A stretch of 36,678 nt of DNA from a virus, in the IMG/VR virus record IMGVR_UViG_3300033571_004799, positions 1-36,678 of that record, one strand, 5' to 3'. The translations under genes and the position numbers were made by a program. The notes under the pieces were generated by a model. The model was not told where the DNA came from, ran no database searches, and saw nothing but the letters and a program-made list of their open reading frames with translations. This document shows, piece by piece, positions 23,501-32,764 of the stretch (positions are counted from its first letter, which is position 1; each line of letters begins with the position of its first letter).

Positions 23501-26500
23501 GGCAATGTCTCAAATATCCTGAGAGCCGAAGTCGTTACTGAAAAGAAAGGTGCGTATAACAGAGTCTCTCTCAGAGAGGAAGGCCCGTTTACCGAGACAC
23601 GCAACTTCCAGCCTATCGAACTAAACATCTATTTTGAGCGTAAGAAAACAAAGGGAATGGAAGATGGCGAAGCCGTCTATACCTACGAGTCTGGTGAGCC
23701 TAATATGCTTGCTATGGTCATCGACCATGACGCAATCCTTACAAGAGTTGACTACTTCTTTGACGAGTATCGTGGCGACATAGACTACAAGGAAGTCAGA
23801 AGGCTGTTCGGAACGAAGGAAGACCTGTACATTGCCGCCAAGTCCCTTCTTTCCCATTACTCTACATCCAAGATTGCTGAAGGCGGCATAGCCATTTTCA
23901 GAAATGCTGGTGCTGTGTCCGTCAGAGATGCAGGAAGAATGCGTACCATCGTCAATGGTGTGCTTGGTTTCCATCCCACCAAGACCCAGATGAGGGCTGG
24001 TCAGTATGCCAATCCTTGGCATGAACTCCAGATTAGAAAGAACAGCGAACAGGCCGACCTTCCCGCTGTAATCAAGAACTTCAGAGTTGACCGAATTGGT
24101 CATATGCACGCCAGAGATGGCGAAGGTTTCTTCTACGACCATGACAATGCCCATGCTCGTTCTACTTACAACTTCTCTCCTTCCAAGTCTCACAGAGACC
24201 ATGAAGGAAACCCGATGTCCAAGTCTGAAATGCTTTCCGTCAAGAACAGCGTTTACAGAAATAGAGAAGGTGAAGTCCTTTCTGTCTACAGCCTGAGAAA
24301 GGCGTTAGGCAACAGAAGACGAAACAACAGAGAGTCTGTCTTTGACTATGTCGATGAGGGACTTGGTGCTGTCATTGACGGCATTAACCCTAGACTCAGA
24401 GGCAGACAGTATGTGTCTGAGAGCGGATGGATGCACTATACTCCTGACATGAGCGAGGCTTCGTTTGTCAGCAAAGGCTCGATGGAGACTGGCTACATCG
24501 ACACTACTAAGCATCTGGACATCTCCAGCGTAGACTACAACTCTACCCCTGACCAGTACATCAGAGCCATTGCCGAAGGCATGAGCCGTCTGACTGGAAG
24601 AAAGTTGGAAGAGCATCTTAAGGAAATCCTAAACCTTAGGGATGTCGATGGCTACAAACTGTCCGAAAAAATTAACGGAACTAAATCTCCGTTTGAGGCA
24701 AAGACGGACATCGTTGAGGGCTATGTCTTCACAAAGGACATGGCTAAGTACTTTAGGGACAACGACATTCACTCCCTTGAATACATCCACTTCAACCCTG
24801 TCAGACAACACGCCACCTCTGCCGTGGCTGTTTGGGACAATGGTCGTTTCATAGAGAACAGAGCAAGAAGAAGAGAGGCTAACTACTTTGCGTTCTCTCC
24901 AGCCAAGAAGAGAGAGATTACTGCTGACGGAACTCTTGCTCCCAAGTCCATGCTTGACCAGTTGGACAAGCGTCTTGCGGCTACCAAGGCCGCTAACATG
25001 GCAAAGGGAATGAAGGCTGACGAGGCTGTGCTTGAGGCGTTGATGGAATGGAAGATGTCTGATGACGGAGAAACGATTGTAGAAAACACGAAGAGAATTA
25101 CAGAAAACGACATCGACAAGATTATCGCCGAAGAAACCGCTAAGTATGAAAAGTTGCTGGGCAAGGAACTAGGCGACGACTTCTTCGACTACGAAGGCAG
25201 AAAGAAGATTAATACTCAACTGAAGCCGCTTGTTCTTAAGTCGTTGAGAAAGTCGATGCCGTTTGCCCCTAACGCCATCCTTAACCAGATTGCAGACATC
25301 GCTCTTAATGGCATAACCGCCAAGTCCGTTGTAGAAAAGAAGTTAAAACTCAAGTTTGCTGGTGAGCGTGGTAGCGGAAGAACCGCCGACTATAAGGTCA
25401 TCAGAGACAGTGTTCTTGGAAGATACAAGAAGCACTACCAGATGTCCGCTGAAAAGATAAACAACGGCTACAAGAGTTCTCTGTTTAGGGCTGTCGAGAT
25501 GAGCGAAGGAGAGTACTCCTTGGCGAAAAAAGTACCCGAGTTCATGGACGCTGTCAGGGAAGGAAGACAGGCAGAGTGGATTGCCAACAACAGGGATGTC
25601 ATTGACAATCTGTTCGGTGACCACGGCGGCTTGCGTGGCTTTGAAGACATGGTTCAGGGAAGAGAAAAGGAAATCTTCATCCTGATGGAGAAGGCGTTGC
25701 AGACAGAGATGGAAGACACAGGAGGCAACAAGCATAAGATTATGAACTACAAGGCTCTTGAGGAATTGTACGCCGCAAGAACCAAGGAGTTCGTCTATGA
25801 AACCTTAAAGGAAAACAAACTAGACCTTCAAAAGAGAGGCGAACTTCTTAAGACATACCAGAAGTTCAGAAACATGGCACAGGAAAAGAGAGACCTACGC
25901 AGTAGGTTCAGGTCATACAACGACACCATCCATGCCTTCATCAAGGAAGAGTTTAATACCCGAGTCCTCGACACCCTTACAGCACTTGAGATTGACACGA
26001 AGTTAGACGATGAAGTCGTTCAGCAAGTAAGAGCATTGATGTATAGAGATGTGAGAAATGGTCTCTATAAGTTTGGTTCTTATGATGCCATTGCAGAGTC
26101 TGTAAGATACTACTACGCACAATCTAATTCCAATGGAAAGAACAAGGTCATTAACGCTAGACTCGCTGTACAAAAGAACCTTCTTAGTTCATTAGCCGAC
26201 CTTGAGGCCGCTGGTTTTGTTGGAATTAACTTCCACAAGATGGAAAGACCTTATGAAATAGTCGATGGTCAAAAATCTTACCTTACACACAAGGTGGACA
26301 TCGTAGACCCTCAGCGTGGAGTCATTGACACCTTAGATGCGTTCAATGTCTGGAACTTTGACGGCACTTATTTCAAGGTTATTGAAGCATTGTCTGATGA
26401 AACACGCTGGGATAAGTCTATCCTTAAGTTAATCGACACAAGAAATGGCAGAGAGGTTCTTACACAGCCTGTCACAAGAGACGAGAACGCTGAAAGAGTA

Positions 26501-29500
26501 GCCGTAATCAACAACTTCATCAGAGAAGCCTCTGGCAGAATGAACAAAGAAGTTCCTGCCACAGTTCTCAACTCTCAGTTCGGCAAGGTAGACGGCCCGA
26601 TGAAGAGTTATGTCCTTATTAACCACGAGTTGAACGAATACAGGGGCGATATTGACAAGAGTTCCCCGCTGTTTACGGACTGGTCTAACTACGACCTGTA
26701 CAAGAACGGCAACTACTTTGTCGCCATCAGAAAGTGGAACACGGAAAGTGCCGACATCAAGACCCTTGAAAGAATTAACAAACTGAAGGACGACATTTCT
26801 CGTGGCTTTGAGATTACCGAGAGAAAAAAGAACGGCAAGACCATCAAGACCAAGAGAGAATTCTCCATCGAGGAGATTGTGCAGAAGCGTGAGCAGGTCA
26901 CAGAACTTCAGGGCAAGGTAAACAAGGACAGAGGCATCATCCTTGAGGTGGACAACATCGGAAGGGTCACAAAGATTGGCTCTCCGCATACCTTGCTTGA
27001 ACAGAGCAAGGCTCTTTCTGCCCTTAAGAAGGGTAAGATTGAGAACTACGCCTTACAGCACTATGTCACCGAACTGTTTGCCGACTATGTGAAACTTGAA
27101 GGCACGATGCGTAAGAAGCAGGCAGATAAGATTGCCGAAGTCTTAGGCACAGGCGAGAACGGAAACATCGCCAAGATTAAGAAACTTGAGAAGATACTCC
27201 GTGAGGCTGAGACGGATATGCAGTCTGCCGTCAACTCCAAGATGCGTGAGATGAACAAGCAACTGAAGGATGCTGGCATCAACAGAGAGGTCACAGCCCT
27301 TGAAGCCTATCGCAGAATTGAGATGGACTTGGACAGTCTCAGAAAGAACTCCGACAACGCCATGAAGCGTCTTACCGCTCTAGAGAATGTGTTGTTCATG
27401 GAGGGTGCTTTCCCTGAGTACCAAGCGATGTCTCCTGAGCAGAAGCGTCTGTTCGAAGAAAGAATTCGAAACCGAGGTGACGAAGGCGAGTGGGTGCAAG
27501 ACCCGATGACTGGAAAGTACACTTGGACTGTGACTGATTGGGTCGCACAGAATGCGGCTAAACTGCCGAACGAAAGCAGGATTGAATACGCTACCAGACT
27601 TAGAAAGGAATACGCCAAGCAGAGAAGCCTTCATGCCGAATACTCTACCAAGTTTGAACAACTTTCTGAAATCATAGACAGAAAGAAGAGCACCCTGATG
27701 GATGTGGAGGAGCAGTTAGAGTTCCTTGTCAGACAGTACGGCTTGGCTAAGGGATTAAAAATTAGCAAAAAGACCGCCTTGTCACTCATTGAAAAGTCCA
27801 AGAAGGGAGACGACCTTGTCGGTCTTTCTACCATTAATATTAGCAATCTAAAAAACTTCACGGGCAAGAAGGTAGAGCCTGTGTACCTGCCTGACACGGA
27901 AGGCATCATCCCTGACAAGAAGGGTCGTACAGGTATCCCTGAAAAGGGTGAGACTGTGGAAGACCTGCGGAAAATTTTCGCAAATGTCTTAGCAAATGTG
28001 TCTGGCAACTGGCACAGTATGTCTGACTCCGTAATGGTAATTAACACCCTTATTGAGCGTCAGGGCATACTGAAAGACCGAGGTAAATTTAAAGAAAAAG
28101 CCCCTGTCAGAGAAGACTTTGAGTCTCCTCGTCAGTTCGAACAGGCGTATGAAGACTGGAATTCCAGAAAGTCTGCATACGAGTCCAACTACCTACAGAT
28201 ACTTGGCACTATAGAGTCTTGGGGTAAGGACAAGAAGACTGGTTTAGACAGAAAGTCCTTCAACCAGAGACCTAACAAGCAGGTAAACGAGCGTATCAGA
28301 AAGTTGATGCAGGATGAACTTGGCGAGATGAACGCCATGCTAGGCAAGGCCATGCGTCTTGCCAGAGAGGCAAAGAACAACGCTGAGTTTAACTTCAACG
28401 CTGAGTTTGAGTCCTTCCTTACCAGTGCCACCAAGTTGACAGGCAAGCAGGAGGGCTGGGTTAGAGACCCTCTCAACAGACAGCGGGTCAACGAACTTCA
28501 GGATGCATTCTCAAGAGGTGACATCACCGAAAATCAGTTGATTGAGACCATCCAGAACGAGGCTTATCTCTCCTCCTATGGAGAAGAGGGTGTCGAACTG
28601 ATGAGAACCGATGAGGAACTTCAGTTGACCAGAACCAGAATTGCCGAGAAGATGGACAGGATAGACAGCATCGAGTTCGGTAAGTACAGGGAGAAGTATG
28701 ACCCTAACTTCGTGTACAACGAGGAGAACGCCAAGGTTACAATCGATAAGATAAACAAGGACATCGACGACCTTAGGATGACAGAGAGTGCTCTTCTCAT
28801 GCGGCTTGATGACATCATCGCTGGAGTTGAAAGAGCAAACGCTTCCAACAGATACCAACTTGCCTTCTCTAGAAACGAACACAACAACCAGCGTATCGCC
28901 AACAAGCGGTTCTTAATCGAGCAGTGGAAGGAAGCGGTTGACGCTGATGGTAGTTCTGAAAACAGAAAAGGACTTATTCAGGCTCAGAAGGAACTCGAAA
29001 GCCTTCTTCAGATTAAGGACACGCTTGAAGCCGAGATGCGTAAGACGGAAGGCGACAAGGATGTCGTTGTTTTTGACGACAAGAAGACCCTGTATAACTC
29101 CTCTGAGTTCAGAGAACTCGTGGACAGGGTAATCGCCTCCAGAAAGACTGACGACCAGAAGGAACTTCTCAGAGTCCAGAGAGTGAAGGAGCGTATCGAA
29201 CTGGCTAAACTCTGGGCTGATGACTATAAAATGTTCCTCGATATGTTCAGGCAGGACGCTCTGGAGATTGGCCTCAAAGACCCGAACATTGTGGTCAGTG
29301 CCAACAACCCTAGAACCAGACACCTGTTCAACGCCTTCCCTAGGATTTCCTACGACCTGTACGGAAGTTCCCACCCGCTTGATTGGAGCGGTAGCGGATA
29401 CGAGATTGGATACACCGAAAGAGGCGAGCAGATTGTCCGCTTCAGGGGTGGTCAAGACCCTGCTGGCCTTGTAAACAGAAGCCAGACCGAGTCTGCCAGA

Positions 29501-31498
29501 CGGATGTTTACTGTCGCAGACTATATGTTCTTCGCCAGAAAGAGAGCGGACTACCACATGGCTAATCCCGATGCTCCTATGAGTGCGGAAGATTACCTGC
29601 TCATTACGCATCTTGTTCCCAAGAGCAGATATGTTCCTACAGAGCAGAAGGTTGCCACAATCAACAAACTTGAACTAGCAAACAAGCGTAGGGTTGCCAA
29701 CGGCATCTTGGACAATGTCTCTCTCCCTGAGAACAGACAGAAGTTCCTTAGGTCGTTCGTAAAGGATGGCCTGTCTCTGGTAATGGGAAGCAGGGGAGAA
29801 AGACTCCGTGCTCTTCAGAGAATAAGCGGCTTGGACAACGATGCTTGGAATAAGAAACTGCTTACGATGACAGAGGAAGACATCCTCAAGGCCGCTTCTA
29901 CCAGAGAAGTTGTTGAGAACGCCTTCTACTGGATTACTGACGGCTACATTCCGCTCAGTGATGCCACGAAGAAGACTGTTATGCTTGAGCGTAAGGATGG
30001 AACTAAGACTCCTATCAGAACAGAGACTATGGATGTCCAGCGTCTCATCGAGTTCGAAGAGTTCTCCTCCTTCATGGACGAAGAACTGTCTGCCGCCAAA
30101 CTGACATCGATGTTCGACAATATGCCTTACGCCAAGGCTCAGTATGAGATGCTTGCCCCCGAAGACAGAATGGGCATGAACATGGATACATTCCAGCGTC
30201 TTGCGATGGACAACAACGCTGAGATGCTTAGGTATCAGCGTGAACAGCACCTTGCCCGTGGCGAAAAGCCTGTCTGGTTCTCCGACAGATTCCACGAAGC
30301 CAAGCACACAGGCAAGAGCAAGGACTACCAGATGCTGGAGCAGGAAAGAATTGGCAGACTCATCGCCCAGACTGCGGCTGTCGAGTCGTCCATCCAGAAG
30401 TACAAGGGTGACCTCACGGGCTTTATGAAGCACCGACCTGCGGCTGTGCGTAATATGCTTGGGCTTAAAGACGGCCTTCACTTCCCTGACCTTATGTTCA
30501 GGGAAACAGATGGCATCGTCACACAGGCCGACTCTTGGAAGGAGTCCAATGACGGCAGGTATATCATCCAGAGAGTAGCCACCGAGAAGAAGGGTGTTCA
30601 CTACAAGTTATACTTCATCGGCGAGACAGTTAAGAACGCTGACGGGGCTACCATGTACGAAATTCCTACCACACAGTTGGGTAACTTCGGTGAACTTGAC
30701 CAAGCCCAAATCATGGCTCGCTTCTACGAGGATGACATCCAGCGTATCAAGCAGACCGCTTCCTATGTGTCTGGCGGCGAAGGTGCTTTCGACTCCCTTA
30801 GGGTTGGCGATGTGCTCCTTGCCAGAGAGGGTGCTGGTGCTGTCCTTAAGTCTGCCTATGACGCACCTGCCTTCTCCAAGGCTGTCATTGCCGCCTTCAA
30901 GAAGGCCAAGGCCAAGCCTGAGAATGTAGCCGACATGGAGACAGTCCTCAGACCTCTCTACAACTTCGGCGAGACACAGCGACTGGTGTGGAGCACAGCC
31001 AACGGCAAGCCTATGCAGAAGGAGTTCGTCATCACGCCTCGCTCTGAAGGCATACTTAGCAAGTACTACCACAGGGATGTAGCCTCTGACGGCGTGGTCA
31101 AGTGGACACAGAAGCCTCGCAAGGCCAACGATGGTGCTCAGTCCGACCCGACTGTATCTGTGGACAGCAATACTCCGTCCGAACAGCAGAACCCCAGCAC
31201 CAACACCAAGCCTGACGCTAACACAGAGCCTACTCCTGAGGATAAGATTGTGACCAACGCCACCGAGTTCACCATCGTCCAGAACAAGAGCAAGAACGGC
31301 GAGAGGTTTGAGCAGTGGGAAATCCTTAAGAACCGACTGGGCTACCAGATTATTAGGCTGAAGGATAAGACCTCTAACAGGGATGTGTTCAAGTTGTTTA
31401 ACGCTACCTCAAACTATCTTGGTCAGTACTACGATGAGATGGATGCTGTTGACGAAATTCTACAACAGGAGTTCAAGAAACTTCGCGGCAATGAATGA
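20549..31498 (+). CDS. Giant internal virion / ejected polyvalent protein, 3649 residues
   Basis: One uninterrupted frame of about 11 kb occupies the position of T7 gp16. At 3649 residues it is far longer than gp16 (about 1318) and similar in size to the N4 virion RNA polymerase (about 3500), but I find no polymerase motifs and no clear lytic transglycosylase site. Residues about 1-470 have Ala/Gly-rich amphipathic or hydrophobic segments. Residues 565-675 look like a zincin (EELFH 572-576, EE 668-669), with the first His of HExxH replaced. FSPAK-type motifs occur at 841, 1209 and 1449, followed by basic residues. Long coiled coils lie around 1500-2900. Related-looking modules of about 60 residues lie near 1937, 3335 and 3588. 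Such large polyvalent proteins are packaged and ejected ahead of the DNA. Confidence 0.85.
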   Translation: MSELTFSNQEELRKLALANGLIMPSQQKKEDSEIPLIPDGDVNIPQEPEDEGMIVAEKIRQFTGVGYRPTYEEAIKYKNFMDKQEISAWAMIGQAIEQTASDLTNAALSLAGDTLSLKLPKVAGSVVEGAALGTKNWYYMMEEAKYNEASPIHKLLYKKTASDEEYYYNLTKLLDVREKMERDINEGILLPKEVEVGGVKLDLWNPATVMGISYVADPSWVMPNLGIESALAKSMRGASKVMALNEQLANVAVWSSKQAELAAGKLKGGSSALANQIVKTEEALIKNIEDITGQKVFVGTSGNIVDKNDLGRGAMSAAGLNAVKIPAWGFTTLAWGASKITETAASAAQLAAKIAQEPTTQYGLRMSERLAMQSDNASVRALAGTWAKTGSPLVEWAGNTTRTSLHSAMYGGAFGFTFGGEEGFYHGVGSGFTIGSAFHQIGAIHNTVAGADAPREVIKNFLWATEGYDFANKEGVFRLLANAEKDYGAERKLSIMSDIAASERLQRDVKKVILTEERIKEIIGENSPEWAEFIKEANGSPEFGGIAFQRTLDGQKVVIINADRAHHFAAKEELFHSLLMDNRYGLEFQRHAIDALIGSEDNKGALYRVSKEDGAKMLETFRDAYLGVEDKASNGDPERINKTRGVWNEVINKFRNGETDGRLNKLFEEFLASYWVSYVDDKPIDFLLKGGDLGLVRNAIELAKDAYKNTMHQDLRAAGGKFVFGDKIDGFFTNHTTGERVRIPKLEKLMKHFVERSRKEMYTGWVQNKRSVTSVEKALTGGLDHLVVTNADGSARIGSADEVSKKVGKNLQSAIEEISELGEGGLKFQVIGKDGEVNASFSPAKNSRKPKKKKKPAAKPSKDVLLDDDGDLSPLDYTASKRYNKHWEEQADALAEQDKAPITNKELAAAEQAAGEAPDMGGWSTDKRKKFWKSVWNGNPRIKITGVATKKELAILEKWLPYNVVNRFKHLNAVIEMSRMGTFAGNVSNILRAEVVTEKKGAYNRVSLREEGPFTETRNFQPIELNIYFERKKTKGMEDGEAVYTYESGEPNMLAMVIDHDAILTRVDYFFDEYRGDIDYKEVRRLFGTKEDLYIAAKSLLSHYSTSKIAEGGIAIFRNAGAVSVRDAGRMRTIVNGVLGFHPTKTQMRAGQYANPWHELQIRKNSEQADLPAVIKNFRVDRIGHMHARDGEGFFYDHDNAHARSTYNFSPSKSHRDHEGNPMSKSEMLSVKNSVYRNREGEVLSVYSLRKALGNRRRNNRESVFDYVDEGLGAVIDGINPRLRGRQYVSESGWMHYTPDMSEASFVSKGSMETGYIDTTKHLDISSVDYNSTPDQYIRAIAEGMSRLTGRKLEEHLKEILNLRDVDGYKLSEKINGTKSPFEAKTDIVEGYVFTKDMAKYFRDNDIHSLEYIHFNPVRQHATSAVAVWDNGRFIENRARRREANYFAFSPAKKREITADGTLAPKSMLDQLDKRLAATKAANMAKGMKADEAVLEALMEWKMSDDGETIVENTKRITENDIDKIIAEETAKYEKLLGKELGDDFFDYEGRKKINTQLKPLVLKSLRKSMPFAPNAILNQIADIALNGITAKSVVEKKLKLKFAGERGSGRTADYKVIRDSVLGRYKKHYQMSAEKINNGYKSSLFRAVEMSEGEYSLAKKVPEFMDAVREGRQAEWIANNRDVIDNLFGDHGGLRGFEDMVQGREKEIFILMEKALQTEMEDTGGNKHKIMNYKALEELYAARTKEFVYETLKENKLDLQKRGELLKTYQKFRNMAQEKRDLRSRFRSYNDTIHAFIKEEFNTRVLDTLTALEIDTKLDDEVVQQVRALMYRDVRNGLYKFGSYDAIAESVRYYYAQSNSNGKNKVINARLAVQKNLLSSLADLEAAGFVGINFHKMERPYEIVDGQKSYLTHKVDIVDPQRGVIDTLDAFNVWNFDGTYFKVIEALSDETRWDKSILKLIDTRNGREVLTQPVTRDENAERVAVINNFIREASGRMNKEVPATVLNSQFGKVDGPMKSYVLINHELNEYRGDIDKSSPLFTDWSNYDLYKNGNYFVAIRKWNTESADIKTLERINKLKDDISRGFEITERKKNGKTIKTKREFSIEEIVQKREQVTELQGKVNKDRGIILEVDNIGRVTKIGSPHTLLEQSKALSALKKGKIENYALQHYVTELFADYVKLEGTMRKKQADKIAEVLGTGENGNIAKIKKLEKILREAETDMQSAVNSKMREMNKQLKDAGINREVTALEAYRRIEMDLDSLRKNSDNAMKRLTALENVLFMEGAFPEYQAMSPEQKRLFEERIRNRGDEGEWVQDPMTGKYTWTVTDWVAQNAAKLPNESRIEYATRLRKEYAKQRSLHAEYSTKFEQLSEIIDRKKSTLMDVEEQLEFLVRQYGLAKGLKISKKTALSLIEKSKKGDDLVGLSTINISNLKNFTGKKVEPVYLPDTEGIIPDKKGRTGIPEKGETVEDLRKIFANVLANVSGNWHSMSDSVMVINTLIERQGILKDRGKFKEKAPVREDFESPRQFEQAYEDWNSRKSAYESNYLQILGTIESWGKDKKTGLDRKSFNQRPNKQVNERIRKLMQDELGEMNAMLGKAMRLAREAKNNAEFNFNAEFESFLTSATKLTGKQEGWVRDPLNRQRVNELQDAFSRGDITENQLIETIQNEAYLSSYGEEGVELMRTDEELQLTRTRIAEKMDRIDSIEFGKYREKYDPNFVYNEENAKVTIDKINKDIDDLRMTESALLMRLDDIIAGVERANASNRYQLAFSRNEHNNQRIANKRFLIEQWKEAVDADGSSENRKGLIQAQKELESLLQIKDTLEAEMRKTEGDKDVVVFDDKKTLYNSSEFRELVDRVIASRKTDDQKELLRVQRVKERIELAKLWADDYKMFLDMFRQDALEIGLKDPNIVVSANNPRTRHLFNAFPRISYDLYGSSHPLDWSGSGYEIGYTERGEQIVRFRGGQDPAGLVNRSQTESARRMFTVADYMFFARKRADYHMANPDAPMSAEDYLLITHLVPKSRYVPTEQKVATINKLELANKRRVANGILDNVSLPENRQKFLRSFVKDGLSLVMGSRGERLRALQRISGLDNDAWNKKLLTMTEEDILKAASTREVVENAFYWITDGYIPLSDATKKTVMLERKDGTKTPIRTETMDVQRLIEFEEFSSFMDEELSAAKLTSMFDNMPYAKAQYEMLAPEDRMGMNMDTFQRLAMDNNAEMLRYQREQHLARGEKPVWFSDRFHEAKHTGKSKDYQMLEQERIGRLIAQTAAVESSIQKYKGDLTGFMKHRPAAVRNMLGLKDGLHFPDLMFRETDGIVTQADSWKESNDGRYIIQRVATEKKGVHYKLYFIGETVKNADGATMYEIPTTQLGNFGELDQAQIMARFYEDDIQRIKQTASYVSGGEGAFDSLRVGDVLLAREGAGAVLKSAYDAPAFSKAVIAAFKKAKAKPENVADMETVLRPLYNFGETQRLVWSTANGKPMQKEFVITPRSEGILSKYYHRDVASDGVVKWTQKPRKANDGAQSDPTVSVDSNTPSEQQNPSTNTKPDANTEPTPEDKIVTNATEFTIVQNKSKNGERFEQWEILKNRLGYQIIRLKDKTSNRDVFKLFNATSNYLGQYYDEMDAVDEILQQEFKKLRGNE

Positions 31499-31778
31499 TT
31501 ACTTAGAAGAATTTAAAAAGACTGGCTGGGTCTTTGCCGTACTTGGCGGTCTTGGTATGCTGGCTAGGCTCATCCTTACGGACGAGAGGTACAACACTAC
31601 CAAATGGTTTAGGATGGTCATCGCTGGTGCTATAGTGGGAGTAATTTGCTACTTTTCTTTGCATAAAGCAGACATTGACCCATTTTATAAATCCGTATTG
31701 TGCTCCGTATCTGGGTCTCTAGCACCTGAGTTGTTTAACTGGGTACGAGCGAAATTTTTACAAAAAGCCACACTATGA
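31491..31778 (+). CDS. Holin
   Basis: The ATG lies 8 bases inside the end of the giant gene. The 95-residue product has three likely membrane segments (about 12-29 WVFAVLGGLGMLARLIL, 41-57 MVIAGAIVGVICYF and 65-83 around SVSGSLAPELF), a short charged N-terminus and a basic C-terminus. The pattern, including GSLAPE, is typical of a LydA/holin-3-like group in podophages. It would form inner-membrane holes at lysis. The muralytic enzyme is not adjacent but lies on the other strand at 35637. The stop overlaps the next ATG as ATGA. Confidence 0.82.
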   Translation: MNDYLEEFKKTGWVFAVLGGLGMLARLILTDERYNTTKWFRMVIAGAIVGVICYFSLHKADIDPFYKSVLCSVSGSLAPELFNWVRAKFLQKATL

Positions 31779-32764
31779 GTAATGAACAATTAAGAGGTTT
31801 TAGCCTTCAAGACGAAAACTCTATTTTCTGGGATGCAGTAAAAGACTTTGAACAAGATTATACTCCTGTATTCGGATTAGAAAACAAGACTCCTTACAAT
31901 GAAGCATTAAGGAGAAACATGAACAACCCGAATTACGGGTACATTTTTCACACAGACCCACAATCTGGTTACACATATCCCAAGGCAATTACTCAAGGAT
32001 ACTGGGATGAATGGAGGAAGTATCGTGGCTCTCAAGTTCTTCCAGAAGGTTACCCAGCAAAGGATTACCCACAGTCTCAAGAATACACAAGAAGACTTAT
32101 CTCTCCGACAGATAATCCTGCCACTCCTTATTACACTGGAAACAGAGCATCCCCTCCTTCTCCTTTTTATGTCAACGGAATGGCTGACAAGAGAGTAACA
32201 GTTAGAAATCCTGTTATTGCATCTCCTAGAGTTCGCTACACTCCTACTACGCCAGCAGAAAAAGCGGCCTACCTTGCGTCTCAGGCTGAAAGAGGGTTTA
32301 CGATGGTTGGCGAGCCGTACACTCCTGTTACTGATACAAGGCTTGCTCCTCGCACAATGCTTTCTACGGAAAGAGTTCCGTACTATGGTGACTACAGGGC
32401 TGGCTCTATTCCTGCCCCTTCTGGGAAGCCGTTTATGACGGCTGGACAGGCCGCAAGATATGTCCCTCACTACCTTGCCAGACCTGATGTTGCCAGAGAC
32501 TTAATGGCTAAGGCTGGAACAGCGGGTAACGCTCTTGGTGCGGCTGGTATAATTGCAGACGCATATAACAGGGCTACGGCAGACTACGAGAACCCTGTTA
32601 CTGGTGAGACATTCAGCAAAAAGGATGTCAAAGAACTTGACGGCCTTAACTATGCGAATGCCGACCTTGAGACCATAGCCATGTTCCATCCTGACAACGC
32701 CGAAAACCATCCTGAGATAACGGATGCTATGCGTGACAAGTTCTTCAAGAAAAAGAAGAAATGA
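31775..32764 (+). CDS. Hypothetical protein, 329 residues, between holin and spanin-like gene
   Basis: No family is recognised. The N-terminal half is aromatic and Pro/Thr/Tyr-rich (NPNYGYIFHTDPQSGYTYPK), the middle is low in structure, and the C-terminus has an Ala/Gly helix (GNALGAAGIIADAYNRATADY) and a lysine tail. This layout is like the 471-residue protein at 3495 and suits a minor virion protein. It overlaps both neighbours by ATGA, so it is made together with lysis proteins. It could be a late structural protein or a lysis accessory protein. Confidence 0.65.
   Translation: MSNEQLRGFSLQDENSIFWDAVKDFEQDYTPVFGLENKTPYNEALRRNMNNPNYGYIFHTDPQSGYTYPKAITQGYWDEWRKYRGSQVLPEGYPAKDYPQSQEYTRRLISPTDNPATPYYTGNRASPPSPFYVNGMADKRVTVRNPVIASPRVRYTPTTPAEKAAYLASQAERGFTMVGEPYTPVTDTRLAPRTMLSTERVPYYGDYRAGSIPAPSGKPFMTAGQAARYVPHYLARPDVARDLMAKAGTAGNALGAAGIIADAYNRATADYENPVTGETFSKKDVKELDGLNYANADLETIAMFHPDNAENHPEITDAMRDKFFKKKKK

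Noticed and set aside
29675-30601. 308-codon open frame on the - strand inside the giant gene
   Set aside because: It lies wholly antisense to a well-supported coding region, and its translation has no recognisable fold. The same applies to the long antisense frames at 28913-29611, 26429-26989, 20423-21007 and 23621-24202.
20549-31498. Giant protein as an N4-like virion RNA polymerase
   Set aside because: Size and position invite the idea, but I could not find the T7-like polymerase motifs (catalytic Asp motif, K..YG motif, HD motif) in the sequence.
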